A stretch of DNA of 64,000 nucleotides from Bacteroidales bacterium KA00344 (GCA_001552765.1 KQ959462.1:17697-81696), one strand, 5' to 3'. Positions 18,192 through 27,700 are shown, numbered from the stretch's first letter. Notes: generated by a model from the sequence alone, not told the origin. Numbers and translations are program-made.

Positions 18192-20534
18192 ATGCATGCT
18201 AAAACCTTATTAGCCATTGCTGCTATTGTACTTTGCAACACCTCAATGGCACAGACAAAATCCCCGGCATTCCCAGGAGCTGAGGGCAACGGAAGATACA
18301 CCACAGGTGGCCGAGGCGGTCAAATCATACACGTAACGAATCTTAAAGAAAGTGGCACAGGTTCACTTCGTGATGCCGTCCAAGGCACCATGCCGAAGAC
18401 CATCGTCTTCGACGTGGCAGGAGTCATTCCTTTGCAAAAAGACCTAACGATAGGAGCCAACACCACAATTCTTGGTCAAACTGCTCCCTATCCCGGCATC
18501 ACGCTAAGGTATTATACGGTACAACCAAGCTCCAACAACATCATTCGATTTATCCGAGTGCGGCGAGGCGAGGAGAAAGACGTCAACGACGGGGCAGACG
18601 CGATATGGAATCGCAACCTCACCAACGTTATCCTCGACCACTGTTCCTTCTCATGGAGCATCGACGAGGTGGCCTCTTTCTACGACAACAACAACTTCAG
18701 CATGCAGTGGTGCACCGTTGGTGAGAGCCTCAACAACGCCGGACACGGCAAGGGAGCACACGGCTACGGAGGCATCTGGGGTGGCAAACTGGCCAGCTTC
18801 CATCACAACATGATTACCCATGTCAATAACAGGGCACCCCGTTTCAACGGTGCACGATACGACTGGACGGGCTACACCCAAAACACAGAGTACGACAAAT
18901 ACCAATGGGAGAACTCGTTGCAGGCCGAAAACGTAGACTTCCGCAACTGTCTCATCTTCGACTGGGGCGGAGGCGGATGTTATGGCGGCCCCGGCGGTGG
19001 CTATATCAATATGGTGAACAACTATTACAAAGCTACACCCGAAACCGGCAAAAAGAATCGCGTCACACAGGTTTCCATCGCCAATTCCGACACCTCTAAT
19101 AACCCAAAATACATGGGCATGACCAGCCGCTATTACATCAACGGCAATTATGTTCATGGTTTCGGAGCCAATTACGACTGGCAAGGTGTGGCTTACGACA
19201 GTGACATCCAGTTCATCAACGGCGAACATTACACCCTCGACCCCTCACATTATTATGGAACAGCGGTAGAGTATGTCAGCAATGCAGCTGGAAAACCCTG
19301 CGTGAAAATCAAACTTGATCAGGCTAAGGCACCGGCCGGCACAGTGACCACTCATCGTGCCGAAACGGCCTACGAGAAGATTTTGAGTTATTGCGGTGCT
19401 TCTTTCTTCCGCGATGATGTGGATGCCCGCTACATGGAAGAAGCCAAGAATGGCAGATCAACCTACACCGGGTCGGTGACCAAAACGAAAGGACGCATCG
19501 ACCGCGTTTCCGACGTCAACGGATATACCGAGAAAAACTTTCCCACCGGTAAACATGAAGACGGTTACGACACCGACAACGACGGCATACCCGACGCTTG
19601 GGAGATAGCTAATGGGCTCGATCCCAACAACCCTAACGATGCGATAGCCTACTCGCTCGACCCTAAAGACTATTACACTAACCTCGAAGTCTTTGCCAAC
19701 TCCCTTGTGGAGGAGATTATGAAGAATGGCAATGCCGATGCCGAATCGTCCGTAAAGGAATACTACCCCTCCGTAAACAAAGCCGATGGTATAGAATATT
19801 ACACCGGCAGAATGGTGAAGCTCACAGAAGAAGGCTCCACAGATCCCGAAACGCCCGCAACCGGAGAAGAGGGTACCATCACGTGGACCTTCAACGCAGG
19901 CCAGTCTTCACTGACAGCCGCAGCTGTACTGTCGGACAATATCAAGGACGGAATCGCGGCAACAACCCTGTCGCTTGGCAGCAATTTCGACGCAGCCAAT
20001 GTCAGTACCAAGACTGTAAACGGCATTGTGGAAACAACACTCGTTCCGAACGAGAGACAGGCAGCAGCCGGTGAAAGCAACGCGCTCACTTTTACCGTCA
20101 CACCGGCCCGCAATTGCGTCTTCCAACCCATCGGCGTATCTTTCACCATTTCCAGAATCGGAACAAACAACGGACTGTTCAACGTGACGTGGGAAACCAA
20201 TTCCACTACCACCACACTCGACAGTGCGCTGAAGCCCAACCGTAACAATGCAGATGGTGGATGGTACACCTCGTACACCCAAACCATCACCGGCGTAACC
20301 GCGAGCGACGAGCCGGGCAGGCTGGTCATCAACTTGTATAATATGGCCAACGACAAGCAGTTTGGCATTGCCAACATCGTCGTCAAAGGTAAGATAGGAA
20401 CAACCAACGGCATCAGCGACATCAATGCAAACTGCCGGCAGCCCGACATCTATTACAACCTTTCCGGCCAACGTGTAGACAAATCCTACAAGGGTATCAT
20501 CATCTACAACGGCAAGAAATACCTTTCAAAATAA
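18192..20534 (+). CDS. Secreted pectate lyase, polysaccharide lyase family 1 type
   Basis: A 780-residue extracellular enzyme that splits de-esterified pectin by beta-elimination. After a signal peptide (ending TSMAQ) comes AFPGAEGNGRYTTGGRGG, the usual start of Bacteroidetes PL1 domains. The beta-helix holds VILDHCSFSWSIDE and the R-x-P-x-F segment NNRAPRFNGARYDW carrying the catalytic arginine. Around residue 480 there is a calcium-type DTDNDGIPDAWEIANGLDP repeat. The last 200 residues form a beta-rich accessory domain and a short tail (YYNLSGQRVDKSYKGIII to KKYLSK) common on exported Prevotella enzymes. The upstream ATG at 18120 lies inside the promoter, so 18192 was chosen. The large pectinesterase follows after 41 bp. 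Confidence 0.93.
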   Translation: MHAKTLLAIAAIVLCNTSMAQTKSPAFPGAEGNGRYTTGGRGGQIIHVTNLKESGTGSLRDAVQGTMPKTIVFDVAGVIPLQKDLTIGANTTILGQTAPYPGITLRYYTVQPSSNNIIRFIRVRRGEEKDVNDGADAIWNRNLTNVILDHCSFSWSIDEVASFYDNNNFSMQWCTVGESLNNAGHGKGAHGYGGIWGGKLASFHHNMITHVNNRAPRFNGARYDWTGYTQNTEYDKYQWENSLQAENVDFRNCLIFDWGGGGCYGGPGGGYINMVNNYYKATPETGKKNRVTQVSIANSDTSNNPKYMGMTSRYYINGNYVHGFGANYDWQGVAYDSDIQFINGEHYTLDPSHYYGTAVEYVSNAAGKPCVKIKLDQAKAPAGTVTTHRAETAYEKILSYCGASFFRDDVDARYMEEAKNGRSTYTGSVTKTKGRIDRVSDVNGYTEKNFPTGKHEDGYDTDNDGIPDAWEIANGLDPNNPNDAIAYSLDPKDYYTNLEVFANSLVEEIMKNGNADAESSVKEYYPSVNKADGIEYYTGRMVKLTEEGSTDPETPATGEEGTITWTFNAGQSSLTAAAVLSDNIKDGIAATTLSLGSNFDAANVSTKTVNGIVETTLVPNERQAAAGESNALTFTVTPARNCVFQPIGVSFTISRIGTNNGLFNVTWETNSTTTTLDSALKPNRNNADGGWYTSYTQTITGVTASDEPGRLVINLYNMANDKQFGIANIVVKGKIGTTNGISDINANCRQPDIYYNLSGQRVDKSYKGIIIYNGKKYLSK

Positions 20535-20575
20535 AACATCATTCATCTATTTACATTCAACAAACAACATTAAAC

Positions 20576-23500
20576 ATGAAATCAAATCTAAAACAATTCG
20601 CCCTGTTGTGGCTCCTGCTCATAGTGGCCGTCGCTGCCAAAGCCGGAAACGTGACCGCAATATGGGATTTCAAGACCATGGCGGCTGGCGCAGTCCACTA
20701 TGAACGCAACGCAGGCACCGTAGCCTCAGACGTTGAGGGAGTGGAACTCACCGTCGATGCCACCAAAGGGAAATTGAAATCTCGTGGCTCCGATGCTCAA
20801 TTCAATGCCGGCACCATTATCCGTATTCCCGTTAAGAGCACCAGAGACCATGTCTCTGTCATCTCTTATCCCGGTTGTCACAACTATACTGTTGGCGGAA
20901 CAACTGCCGATGCCGACAGCGTGTGGCACAAAGCCACTACGCAGGAAGTTGCAAACGGATATGTAGAAGTGGTGGGCACGACCACTTCCTATCTCTACAA
21001 AATCCAAACCACATTTGTGTCTCCCCTGCAGGAAAAGAACCTTTACGATACCGACTTCACCGATTGGGGAGCTGTGAACTACGCTACGTTCAAGACAGAC
21101 CCAACCGTTACTGCAGTGACAGAGGTCGTTGCCACCAAATACAGTCACGAGAATCTTACCTTCACCTATTGGGGAACAGGTTGTTTCCCGACAAAAGACG
21201 GCAAGAATATCGGTCAATCCGGTTATCTCATAGCCGGGAAATACAGCAATGAGGTGGCTGCAGAGCCATATATCGAGACCTCCACGCTGTCCAGCATCAC
21301 CAAGATAGAGTTCTCACAATATGCCACCGGCAGCGATCGTGGGTGGAAGGTTTTTGCCAAAGGAGACGGCGATACCGACTGGCAGCTTATGAGCACCCAG
21401 CCTGTGAGCAAATCGCGCGAGGTGACGTCTACCACCGTAGACATCAACAAAACCAACGTAAAACTTCGTTTCGAAAACCTGGTTCCGAGTCAGAATGCCT
21501 ACATGACCGAGCTTCACATCTATGGAAACGTAGACATGAGCCAAGCTCCGGCATTGGCAACATTCACCGCCAACGGCACCACCTATCAGGCTGCCGACGT
21601 GTTTGATCAGGACGAGGATGGCAATTTCTTCACCACCGTAGAAGTGTCCAAGACGGAAACGATGGTCGGTGCAGACAATCCCATTACGGCAACAGCTGAA
21701 AACGGCACCCTCGATGAGATTTCATACAAGCCGGTGCCCGGCACCGACAACGGCGGCAAACCGGCCGCTGATGTCACCATTCCGGTTGTGTTCAAGGGAG
21801 CCACCGCACAATACACCATTCATTTTGTGTGGAAACCCGACTTCACCGTGAACTATTACGACGCAGACGGCACAACCAAGGTGGCTTCACAGACCGTTGA
21901 GAAGGATGCTGCCATAGGAAAGCTGAACAACGGCAGCACCGTGAACGTGCCCGAAGGCAGCAAGTTCCGGGGCTGGCTGTTCAACCCTAAGGGCGACGAG
22001 AAAGCCAACAATGCCACTGTTGTGACCAACGAGAAACTCAATCTCTATGCTCTCGTAACCGATATTGAAGGTGACGAGGCCAACGAGCGCAATGTCTATG
22101 ACCTTAAAAACAAATACTTCTACGTGGAAGACCATGAGGCCTTCGTACCCACGTCGACCTACAGTTACAACGGATCACAGCATGGTCTCTACCTTAAGCC
22201 GGGATCGGTGAAACTGCTCGTCGGTGGCAATGCTACTATCATCATTGAGGCTTGCATGTACAACAAGGCTCCCATGACGCTCACCGATGCCAGCGGCAAT
22301 ACGCTGGGCACCATCAATGTGCCAGAAAACGATAGTGAGAAAACCACCCTCAAATATACCGGAAAGGCTGGGGAACTCACCCTCTCGTTCGACGGCGAGA
22401 TCTATCTCCACGCCCTCACCATCATCAACACGGGCATGGGCGACATCGCCAAAAACAGCGACGGCTACTATGTGGCCGAGCCCGGCAATGGCAACAGCTT
22501 CCTGAATATTCTCGACATCATCGAGGCCAACGAAGACGGAAGCAGTCGTGTAAAAATATTCCTGCCTGACGGGGTCTATGATTTGGGTCAAAAAGTGAAA
22601 ACAGCATTCCCCGTAGACAATCTCTCCATCATCGGACAGAGCATGGACAACACCATTATCGTTACCGCTCCCGACTTCTCTATCGAGGGATTGGGGTCTG
22701 CTGATATGTTCAACAACGACAAGCAGAATATCTATTTTCAGGACATCTCTCTGAAAAACGCACTCGATTACTATAGCTCAAAAGGTGCGGGACGCGCAGC
22801 CGTGATACAGGATCGTGGCAACCGGACCATCTACAAGAACGTAAAGATGCTCTCTTACCAAGACACCTACTACAGCCAGAACACAGCCATGCAGAGCTAT
22901 TTTGCCGACTGCGACATACACGGAACAGTAGACTTCATCTGTGGTGGCGGCGATGTGCGATTCCAAAACACCACCCTCTCGCTCGAAGGACGTAAGCAAG
23001 ACGGCACCGGCGGACGCACCATCACGGCTCCCACTACGACCACCAACTTCGGTTACGTGTTTGACAGTTGTAAAATTGTTGACCTGGCCAACGGCAAGGG
23101 TGATTGGAACTTCGGCCGCACTTGGCAGAACGAACCCGTCTGCGTGTTCCTCAACACTACTTTGGATGCCAACGCCAAAGCTACGCTCATAGCGACACGA
23201 TGGATCGAAAAGGGTATGAACAACAAAGACCCGAAGGTGTTTGGCGAGTATGGCACCAAGAACGAAAACGGTGATGATATTACTCCGGCAAGCAACAAGA
23301 TCTCTTCCTACACGGTTAATCTGGAAACAGTTCTCTCGGAAACAGAAGCCGCTGCCTACGCCTACGACAAGATGTACACCGACTGGGATCCTCGTGCCTT
23401 GTCCGGTCAGCTGGCCATTGCCAGCGCAACCGTGAACGACGGAACACTTTCATGGGAGTCCGCCACGGGCGCAACAGCCTATGCCGTGTTCAAAAACAAT

Positions 23501-23776
23501 GTGTTCCAAACCATGACCACCGAAACTACGTATAGCAATGCCGACAACTCCGCCACATGGAGCGTGCGCGCTGCCAACGAAATGGGCGGTTTCGGGGAGC
23601 CGACAGAGGCTACCGTCACCAATGGCATCAGCGCTGTAAACTCCGCCAAGACGGTAAGTACCACATACTATTCTCTGAACGGCATGAAGCTGAGCCATCC
23701 CCAAAAAGGAATAAACCTATGCGTCAATCGGCTCTCTGACGGAAAGGAAGTCACCGGAAAAGTGATGATCAAGTAA
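20576..23776 (+). CDS. Large multidomain secreted pectin methylesterase (CE8)
   Basis: A 1066-residue exported protein. Signal peptide: LLWLLLIVAVAAKA. Residues about 25-400 are beta-sandwich accessory modules. Near 425-475 there is an InlB B-repeat-like segment (FTVNYYDADG to SKFRGWLF). Residues about 640-940 are the CE8 beta-helix, with RAAV, SYQDTYYSQN (Gln, Asp), GTVDFICGGG (Asp) and FGRTWQN (Arg). The usual LGRPW is changed to FGRTW but the arginine remains. A fibronectin-III-like module follows (about 955-1020), then a C-terminal tail (YYSLNGMKLSHPQKGI to VMIK) similar to that of the lyase. It is cotranscribed with the lyase and ends at a strong terminator. Role: demethylating pectin outside the cell, with accessory domains likely for binding. 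Confidence 0.92.
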   Translation: MKSNLKQFALLWLLLIVAVAAKAGNVTAIWDFKTMAAGAVHYERNAGTVASDVEGVELTVDATKGKLKSRGSDAQFNAGTIIRIPVKSTRDHVSVISYPGCHNYTVGGTTADADSVWHKATTQEVANGYVEVVGTTTSYLYKIQTTFVSPLQEKNLYDTDFTDWGAVNYATFKTDPTVTAVTEVVATKYSHENLTFTYWGTGCFPTKDGKNIGQSGYLIAGKYSNEVAAEPYIETSTLSSITKIEFSQYATGSDRGWKVFAKGDGDTDWQLMSTQPVSKSREVTSTTVDINKTNVKLRFENLVPSQNAYMTELHIYGNVDMSQAPALATFTANGTTYQAADVFDQDEDGNFFTTVEVSKTETMVGADNPITATAENGTLDEISYKPVPGTDNGGKPAADVTIPVVFKGATAQYTIHFVWKPDFTVNYYDADGTTKVASQTVEKDAAIGKLNNGSTVNVPEGSKFRGWLFNPKGDEKANNATVVTNEKLNLYALVTDIEGDEANERNVYDLKNKYFYVEDHEAFVPTSTYSYNGSQHGLYLKPGSVKLLVGGNATIIIEACMYNKAPMTLTDASGNTLGTINVPENDSEKTTLKYTGKAGELTLSFDGEIYLHALTIINTGMGDIAKNSDGYYVAEPGNGNSFLNILDIIEANEDGSSRVKIFLPDGVYDLGQKVKTAFPVDNLSIIGQSMDNTIIVTAPDFSIEGLGSADMFNNDKQNIYFQDISLKNALDYYSSKGAGRAAVIQDRGNRTIYKNVKMLSYQDTYYSQNTAMQSYFADCDIHGTVDFICGGGDVRFQNTTLSLEGRKQDGTGGRTITAPTTTTNFGYVFDSCKIVDLANGKGDWNFGRTWQNEPVCVFLNTTLDANAKATLIATRWIEKGMNNKDPKVFGEYGTKNENGDDITPASNKISSYTVNLETVLSETEAAAYAYDKMYTDWDPRALSGQLAIASATVNDGTLSWESATGATAYAVFKNNVFQTMTTETTYSNADNSATWSVRAANEMGGFGEPTEATVTNGISAVNSAKTVSTTYYSLNGMKLSHPQKGINLCVNRLSDGKEVTGKVMIK

Positions 23777-23825
23777 TTTTCCGGAGTGCTCCCTGAGGTT
23801 TTAGGGGCATATTTCAAACAGATAT

Positions 23826-23864
23826 ACAAGGAGATACCCATTTTTGAGTATCTCCTTGTGCTTT
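23826..23864 (+). terminator. Terminator of the pectinase operon
   Basis: A perfect 12-bp stem (23826-23837 with 23848-23859) with a T-rich loop, followed by GCTTTC, 50 bp after the pectinesterase stop. Confidence 0.75.
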
Positions 23865-23936
23865 CAGATGTAGCGTTTCCCTGCTTTCGATTTTTTGCAA
23901 TGTAACATCACGAGACAAGCAGACAAAAACCGTGTG

Positions 23937-24247
23937 AAAAATACGGACAAACACCCTCGTATGCTGCGCGTATTTGAAAACAAATGAACGCTCGCTCGAA
24001 ATACTCGAATTTTAATAGTTTTCGTAACTATTTGTCAATAAGCACGTTGCGACAGTATCGTAGTTTTTCTGAAATTTTCAGTGCTTATTACTCCTGCGAT
24101 TAGGGCTTTGTGGCGATGCGACTGAAGCCTAAGCAGTGAGCGAATACTGTTTAACCGGCTCACGAGAAGGCCTTAGTCGCATCGCGACAAAGCCTTAACC
24201 GCGTTTACGAATGGTTTTCTTCACGCTGATATTACAGAAAAACGGCA
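23937..24247 (-). repeat. Dispersed intergenic repeat family, copy B (five 22-bp units, inverted)
   Basis: The only copy in minus orientation. Read on the minus strand, the left arm keeps only GCCGTTTTTCTGTAATAT. The array then has five units of exactly 22 bp: 24177-24198, 24155-24176, 24133-24154, 24111-24132 and 24089-24110. The right-arm core is 23937-23980 (TTTTCAAATACGCGCAGCAT and GAGGGTGTTTGTCCGTATTTTT). The left arm is shorter than in copies A, C and E. It lies between the pectinase terminator and the flavodoxin promoter. Confidence 0.83.
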
Positions 24248-24398
24248 AATATCCGGCTTTTTTGTTTCTATAATATAAGATTTTCCTGACCGTTTTCAAG
24301 TGAAGTTTTCCATACAATTCTGCGTCTAGCCTTTGTCTGCAACCCGCATTTCGGGCTTTCATCATTTATAGGTATTCTGCATAACCCCCATTTTTAGG

Positions 24399-24431
24399 TA
24401 TTGCAGCATAAGCATGAATCTCTTATCTTTG
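24399..24431 (+). promoter_or_regulatory. Promoter of the flavodoxin gene
   Basis: TATTG at 24399-24403 and TATCTTTG at 24424-24431 are 20 nt apart. The predicted leader is about 35 nt. Confidence 0.7.
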
Positions 24432-24472
24432 CAACCATAAATATTAAACATCTAAACGATATATAAACAACA

Positions 24473-24961
24473 ATGAAAAAGACAATTGTAGTTTACGGTT
24501 CTTCAACCGGAACGTGTGAGAGCATCGCACAAACCATTGGCAAGAAGTTGAACGCAGAGGTTATTGACGTGACAGATCTGACGACTGAGCAGCTCGAAGG
24601 CGCCGACAACATACTTCTGGGCACTTCTACATGGGGTGCAGGAGAGTTGCAGGACGATTGGTATGATGGACTGGAAGTGGTAAAAGAAGCCGACCTAACC
24701 GGCAAAAAAGTAGCCATCTTTGGTTGTGGCGACTCCGCCTCCTATTCTGACACTTTCTGCAATGGCGTGAAAGAACTGTTCGATACCGCCGGGGCTGTCG
24801 GCGCAACCATCGTTGGGCAAGTATCAACTGACGGCTATGAATTCGACGATTCCGAGGCAGTGGTAGACGGCGAATTTGTTGGGCTTCCCCTCGATGATAT
24901 CAACGAAGACGACAAAACAGAGGAGCGCATCGACGCATGGCTTCCTACACTTGGATTCTAA
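24473..24961 (+). CDS. fldA: Flavodoxin
   Basis: A 162-residue long-chain flavodoxin, a soluble FMN electron carrier that can replace ferredoxin. The FMN phosphate-binding loop is GSSTGTCES near the N-terminus. The two isoalloxazine-flanking loops are visible as TSTWGAGELQDDWYDG (Trp) and GCGDSASYSDTFC (Tyr). Length fits the long-chain class. It has its own promoter and is followed by a DUF2023 gene 80 bp downstream, probably in one transcript. Likely partners are pyruvate:ferredoxin-type oxidoreductases, inferred only. Confidence 0.96.
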   Translation: MKKTIVVYGSSTGTCESIAQTIGKKLNAEVIDVTDLTTEQLEGADNILLGTSTWGAGELQDDWYDGLEVVKEADLTGKKVAIFGCGDSASYSDTFCNGVKELFDTAGAVGATIVGQVSTDGYEFDDSEAVVDGEFVGLPLDDINEDDKTEERIDAWLPTLGF

Positions 24962-25041
24962 ACCGCAAACAGCAGTTGGGAAACACCCCTATCATTTCAA
25001 ACACTATTCTATTTCTTCTTCTCAAATGTTCGAACTAATAT

Positions 25042-25401
25042 ATGTCTGATATGCCCATAGAGATGAAAGTTCTCATGAACCATATATACGAGTATCAGAA
25101 AGGTGTGCGCCAAATGGTGCTTTATACTTTCAACCGTCGTTATGCTGACTTTGCCATTAAACGATTGGCAAACCAAAGCATTGATTATATGGTGTGTCCG
25201 GCCGGTGAGCAGACCATCAACCTCTTCTTTGGATGCAAAGAATGTTTGGATGCCGTTCGCTTTGTTGTCAACAAGCCGTTGAACACGCTCTCGCCGGAGG
25301 AGGATTTCATGTTGGGGGCACTTTTAGGCTACGATATCCGCAGACAGTGTGAGCGCTACTGCAAGCGCAAGACTCGACGCGGAACATGCACAGGGTGCTG
25401 A
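25042..25401 (+). CDS. DUF2023 family protein
   Basis: A 119-residue soluble protein of unknown function. The family is recognised by KVLMNHIYEYQKGVR, the central CPAGEQTINLFFGC and a C-terminal basic Cys-containing tail (CERYCKRKTRRGTCTGC). Six cysteines, several in the C-terminal CxxxCKRKTRRGTCTGC pattern, suggest metal or disulfide binding. It sits directly behind flavodoxin, an arrangement I recall from other Bacteroidetes, so a role tied to flavodoxin or iron limitation is a reasonable guess. ATGs at 25042 and 25051 are both possible. Confidence 0.85.
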   Translation: MSDMPIEMKVLMNHIYEYQKGVRQMVLYTFNRRYADFAIKRLANQSIDYMVCPAGEQTINLFFGCKECLDAVRFVVNKPLNTLSPEEDFMLGALLGYDIRRQCERYCKRKTRRGTCTGC

Positions 25402-25467
25402 CGATAGCACTATAATAGAAAATAAACATCAAAAACCATAGATTTTACATATTGTTAAATAGGTAAG

Positions 25468-25544
25468 GGTGGGGATTGCAAATAATATAACATTATTCAT
25501 GCCATGTATCTGAGTGTATCAGTTATTAGCTTTTCGACCCCACC
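25468..25544 (+). other. Possible structured RNA element closed by a 7-bp GC stem
   Basis: GGTGGGG (25468-25474) pairs with CCCCACC (25538-25544) across a 63-nt AT-rich interior in which AATAAT and ATTATT stretches can pair further. No known RNA family is recognised. With the hairpin at 25582 it could form a small transcript, or it may be a 3' UTR element of the flavodoxin operon. Confidence 0.3.
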
Positions 25545-25581
25545 TCAACATAAGTTCATAATGTTTTTGTATAATATGTAT

Positions 25582-25608
25582 AAGCCACGCTGTGAAGCGC
25601 GGCTTTTA
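25582..25608 (+). terminator. Terminator-like hairpin downstream of DUF2023
   Basis: AAGCCACGCT pairs with AGCGCGGCTT (one mismatch, 4-nt loop), followed by TTATATTG. It is the first plausible stop signal after the flavodoxin-DUF2023 genes. Confidence 0.5.
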
Positions 25609-26062
25609 TATTGATATAAAGCAGGGCTTTTGCGAGGCTAGGAAATGACAGTAAGAACGCTCTATGCAGACGATTCGTCAAGTCAAGACACATGAATGGC
25701 TATAGAGCAACTCTTTATATTTAATGACACATACAGGCTGTCACAAGCCGTAATGTACCAAAAACGGACTGTGCAAGAAAAGCATATTTGTAAATATATA
25801 TCAAAACATAAAGCAGTTTCTTTTTCCATGAAAAAATAAAATTAGTATTTGAGCGCATATCAAAATGCAATTTTATAACAGTGGTTTTGGCCAAATTACG
25901 ATCTCACACTTACTTTATGATAAAACATTCTTAATAATCTTGCAAAACGAAACTTAAGCGAACAACTTTACAAAATCATTGAAAACAGCAAAAAACCCTA
26001 TAACAAATGTTAAAGTTAAACATTATTAACCACAATAAACCCTCATCAATTATATTATTTTA

Positions 26063-26070
26063 TACATTTG
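26063..26070 (+). promoter_or_regulatory. -7 element of aspA with long leader
   Basis: TACATTTG matches the consensus. The resulting leader to the ATG at 26288 is about 210 nt, much longer than the other leaders in this window. No known riboswitch class is recognised in it. Confidence 0.45.
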
Positions 26071-26287
26071 TAATATAGGAATCTAAGCAACCGGAAAGAC
26101 AGAGCAACTCCCCTGATTTTCATACAACATTGACAATTCCCCGAAGTATGGGCATGTGACGGCATTGTAACAGCCGTATAGTCGATGGCGCTTTATTTTG
26201 CAGAGAGACCTCTGCTGTGGTTGTTAAAAGGAATCGACACAAGCGTGAAACATGGATCACCACATCTTAAACTAAAACGATTAAACA

Positions 26288-27682
26288 ATGGAAACAAACA
26301 AAAAATGCAGAGTAGAATCTGACCTTCTGGGCGAACTGCAGGTTCCCGCAGAAGCCTATTATGGCGTACAGACACAGCGCGCTATTAACAATTACAAAAT
26401 ATCCACCACCAAAATGAACGACTATCCCGATTTCATCATCGCCATGGCCTACGTCAAGAAAGCAGCTGCCATGGCTAATGGCGAATTGGGTGTGCTCAAC
26501 AAGACAATTGCCGATGCCATTATGAAAGCTGCCGACGAAGTGATTGCCGGTAAGTTTTGGGATGATTTCCCTGTGGATATGATGCAGGGCGGAGCCGGAA
26601 CATCCGTTAATATGAACGCTAATGAAGTGTTGGCCAACCGTGCGTTGGAAATCATGGGGTACGACAAGGGTGACTACCAACATTGTTATCCCAACGACCA
26701 TGTGAATTGCGGACAATCGACCAACGATGCTTACCCAACGGCATTGCGTTATGCCATTGTGCGCATGAACAAGGGTTTGGTCAAGAGTTTGGAAGATCTG
26801 ATTGCTGCTTTCCGCGCGAAAGGTGATGAATTTAAGGACGCCGTGAAAATGGGGCGCACCCAACTGCAAGATGCTGTACCGATGACTTCCGGTCAGGAAT
26901 TTACGGCATTTGCAAATAATTTGCAGGAAGAGGTGGAGCATCTCGGATACAACGCGAAGTTGCTGCTGGGCATTAACATGGGCGCCACAGCCATTGGCAC
27001 CGGATTGAATGCCGCTCCCGGATATGCCGACTTGGTTACCCAATATCTGTGCGACTATACAGATGAAGCGTTTAGGAAAGCGCCCGACATGATAGAAGCA
27101 ACTCCCGATACGGGCGACTATGTGAGCTATTCAAGTGCTTTGAAGCGTTTGGCCGTTAAACTTTCTAAGATATGCAACGACCTCCGCCTCATGGCATCAG
27201 GTCCCCGTTGCGGTTTACACGAGATCAATCTGCCCGCTATGGCTCCCGGTTCTTCCATTATGCCGGGTAAGATAAACCCGGTGATTCCGGAATTGACCAA
27301 TCAAGTTTGCTTCAAAGTGATAGGCAACGACACCACTGTAACGATGGCAGCCGAAGCCGGGCAGCTGCAGCTCAATGTCATGGAGCCGGTCATTGCCGAG
27401 TGTTTGTTCGAGAGTATCACGTGGCTCACGCGTGCCATGAACACGCTGAAAGACAAGTGCGTGAAAGGTATCACCGTCAATGCCGAGCACAATAAGCAGG
27501 TGGTGAAGCAATCTATAGGTATTGTTACCGCACTGAATCCCTACATCGGATACAAGAACAGCAGCAAAATCGCAAAGGAAGCCCTAGAGACGGGCAAATG
27601 CCTGCACGAGATTGTATTGGAAAAGAAGATGCTCAGCAAGGAGCAAGTAGAAGAAATTCTCGACCCTAAAAAGATGATATAA
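26288..27682 (+). CDS. aspA: Aspartate ammonia-lyase (aspartase)
   Basis: A 464-residue enzyme of the fumarase/aspartase superfamily, converting L-aspartate to fumarate and ammonia; the fumarate can feed anaerobic fumarate respiration. Seen motifs are GELQVPAEAYYGVQTQRA, GGAGTSVNMNANEV, NDHVNCGQSTNDAYPTA, the TSGQEFTAFA region and the superfamily signature GSSIMPGKINPVIPE carrying the catalytic serine loop. Fumarase C shares the fold, but the QTQRAINN and N-terminal residues fit aspartase. It is monocistronic, with a long leader upstream and a strong terminator downstream. Confidence 0.94.
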   Translation: METNKKCRVESDLLGELQVPAEAYYGVQTQRAINNYKISTTKMNDYPDFIIAMAYVKKAAAMANGELGVLNKTIADAIMKAADEVIAGKFWDDFPVDMMQGGAGTSVNMNANEVLANRALEIMGYDKGDYQHCYPNDHVNCGQSTNDAYPTALRYAIVRMNKGLVKSLEDLIAAFRAKGDEFKDAVKMGRTQLQDAVPMTSGQEFTAFANNLQEEVEHLGYNAKLLLGINMGATAIGTGLNAAPGYADLVTQYLCDYTDEAFRKAPDMIEATPDTGDYVSYSSALKRLAVKLSKICNDLRLMASGPRCGLHEINLPAMAPGSSIMPGKINPVIPELTNQVCFKVIGNDTTVTMAAEAGQLQLNVMEPVIAECLFESITWLTRAMNTLKDKCVKGITVNAEHNKQVVKQSIGIVTALNPYIGYKNSSKIAKEALETGKCLHEIVLEKKMLSKEQVEEILDPKKMI

Positions 27683-27700
27683 TCGCTCAAAGGCATACTA

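Larger units (their letters stand above)
25402..26062. other. Long AT-rich intergenic region between DUF2023 and aspA
   Basis: No gene is seen. It contains a possible structured element at 25468-25544 and a terminator-like hairpin at 25582-25608, both listed separately, followed by about 450 bp of AT-rich sequence without recognised features. Confidence 0.5.
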
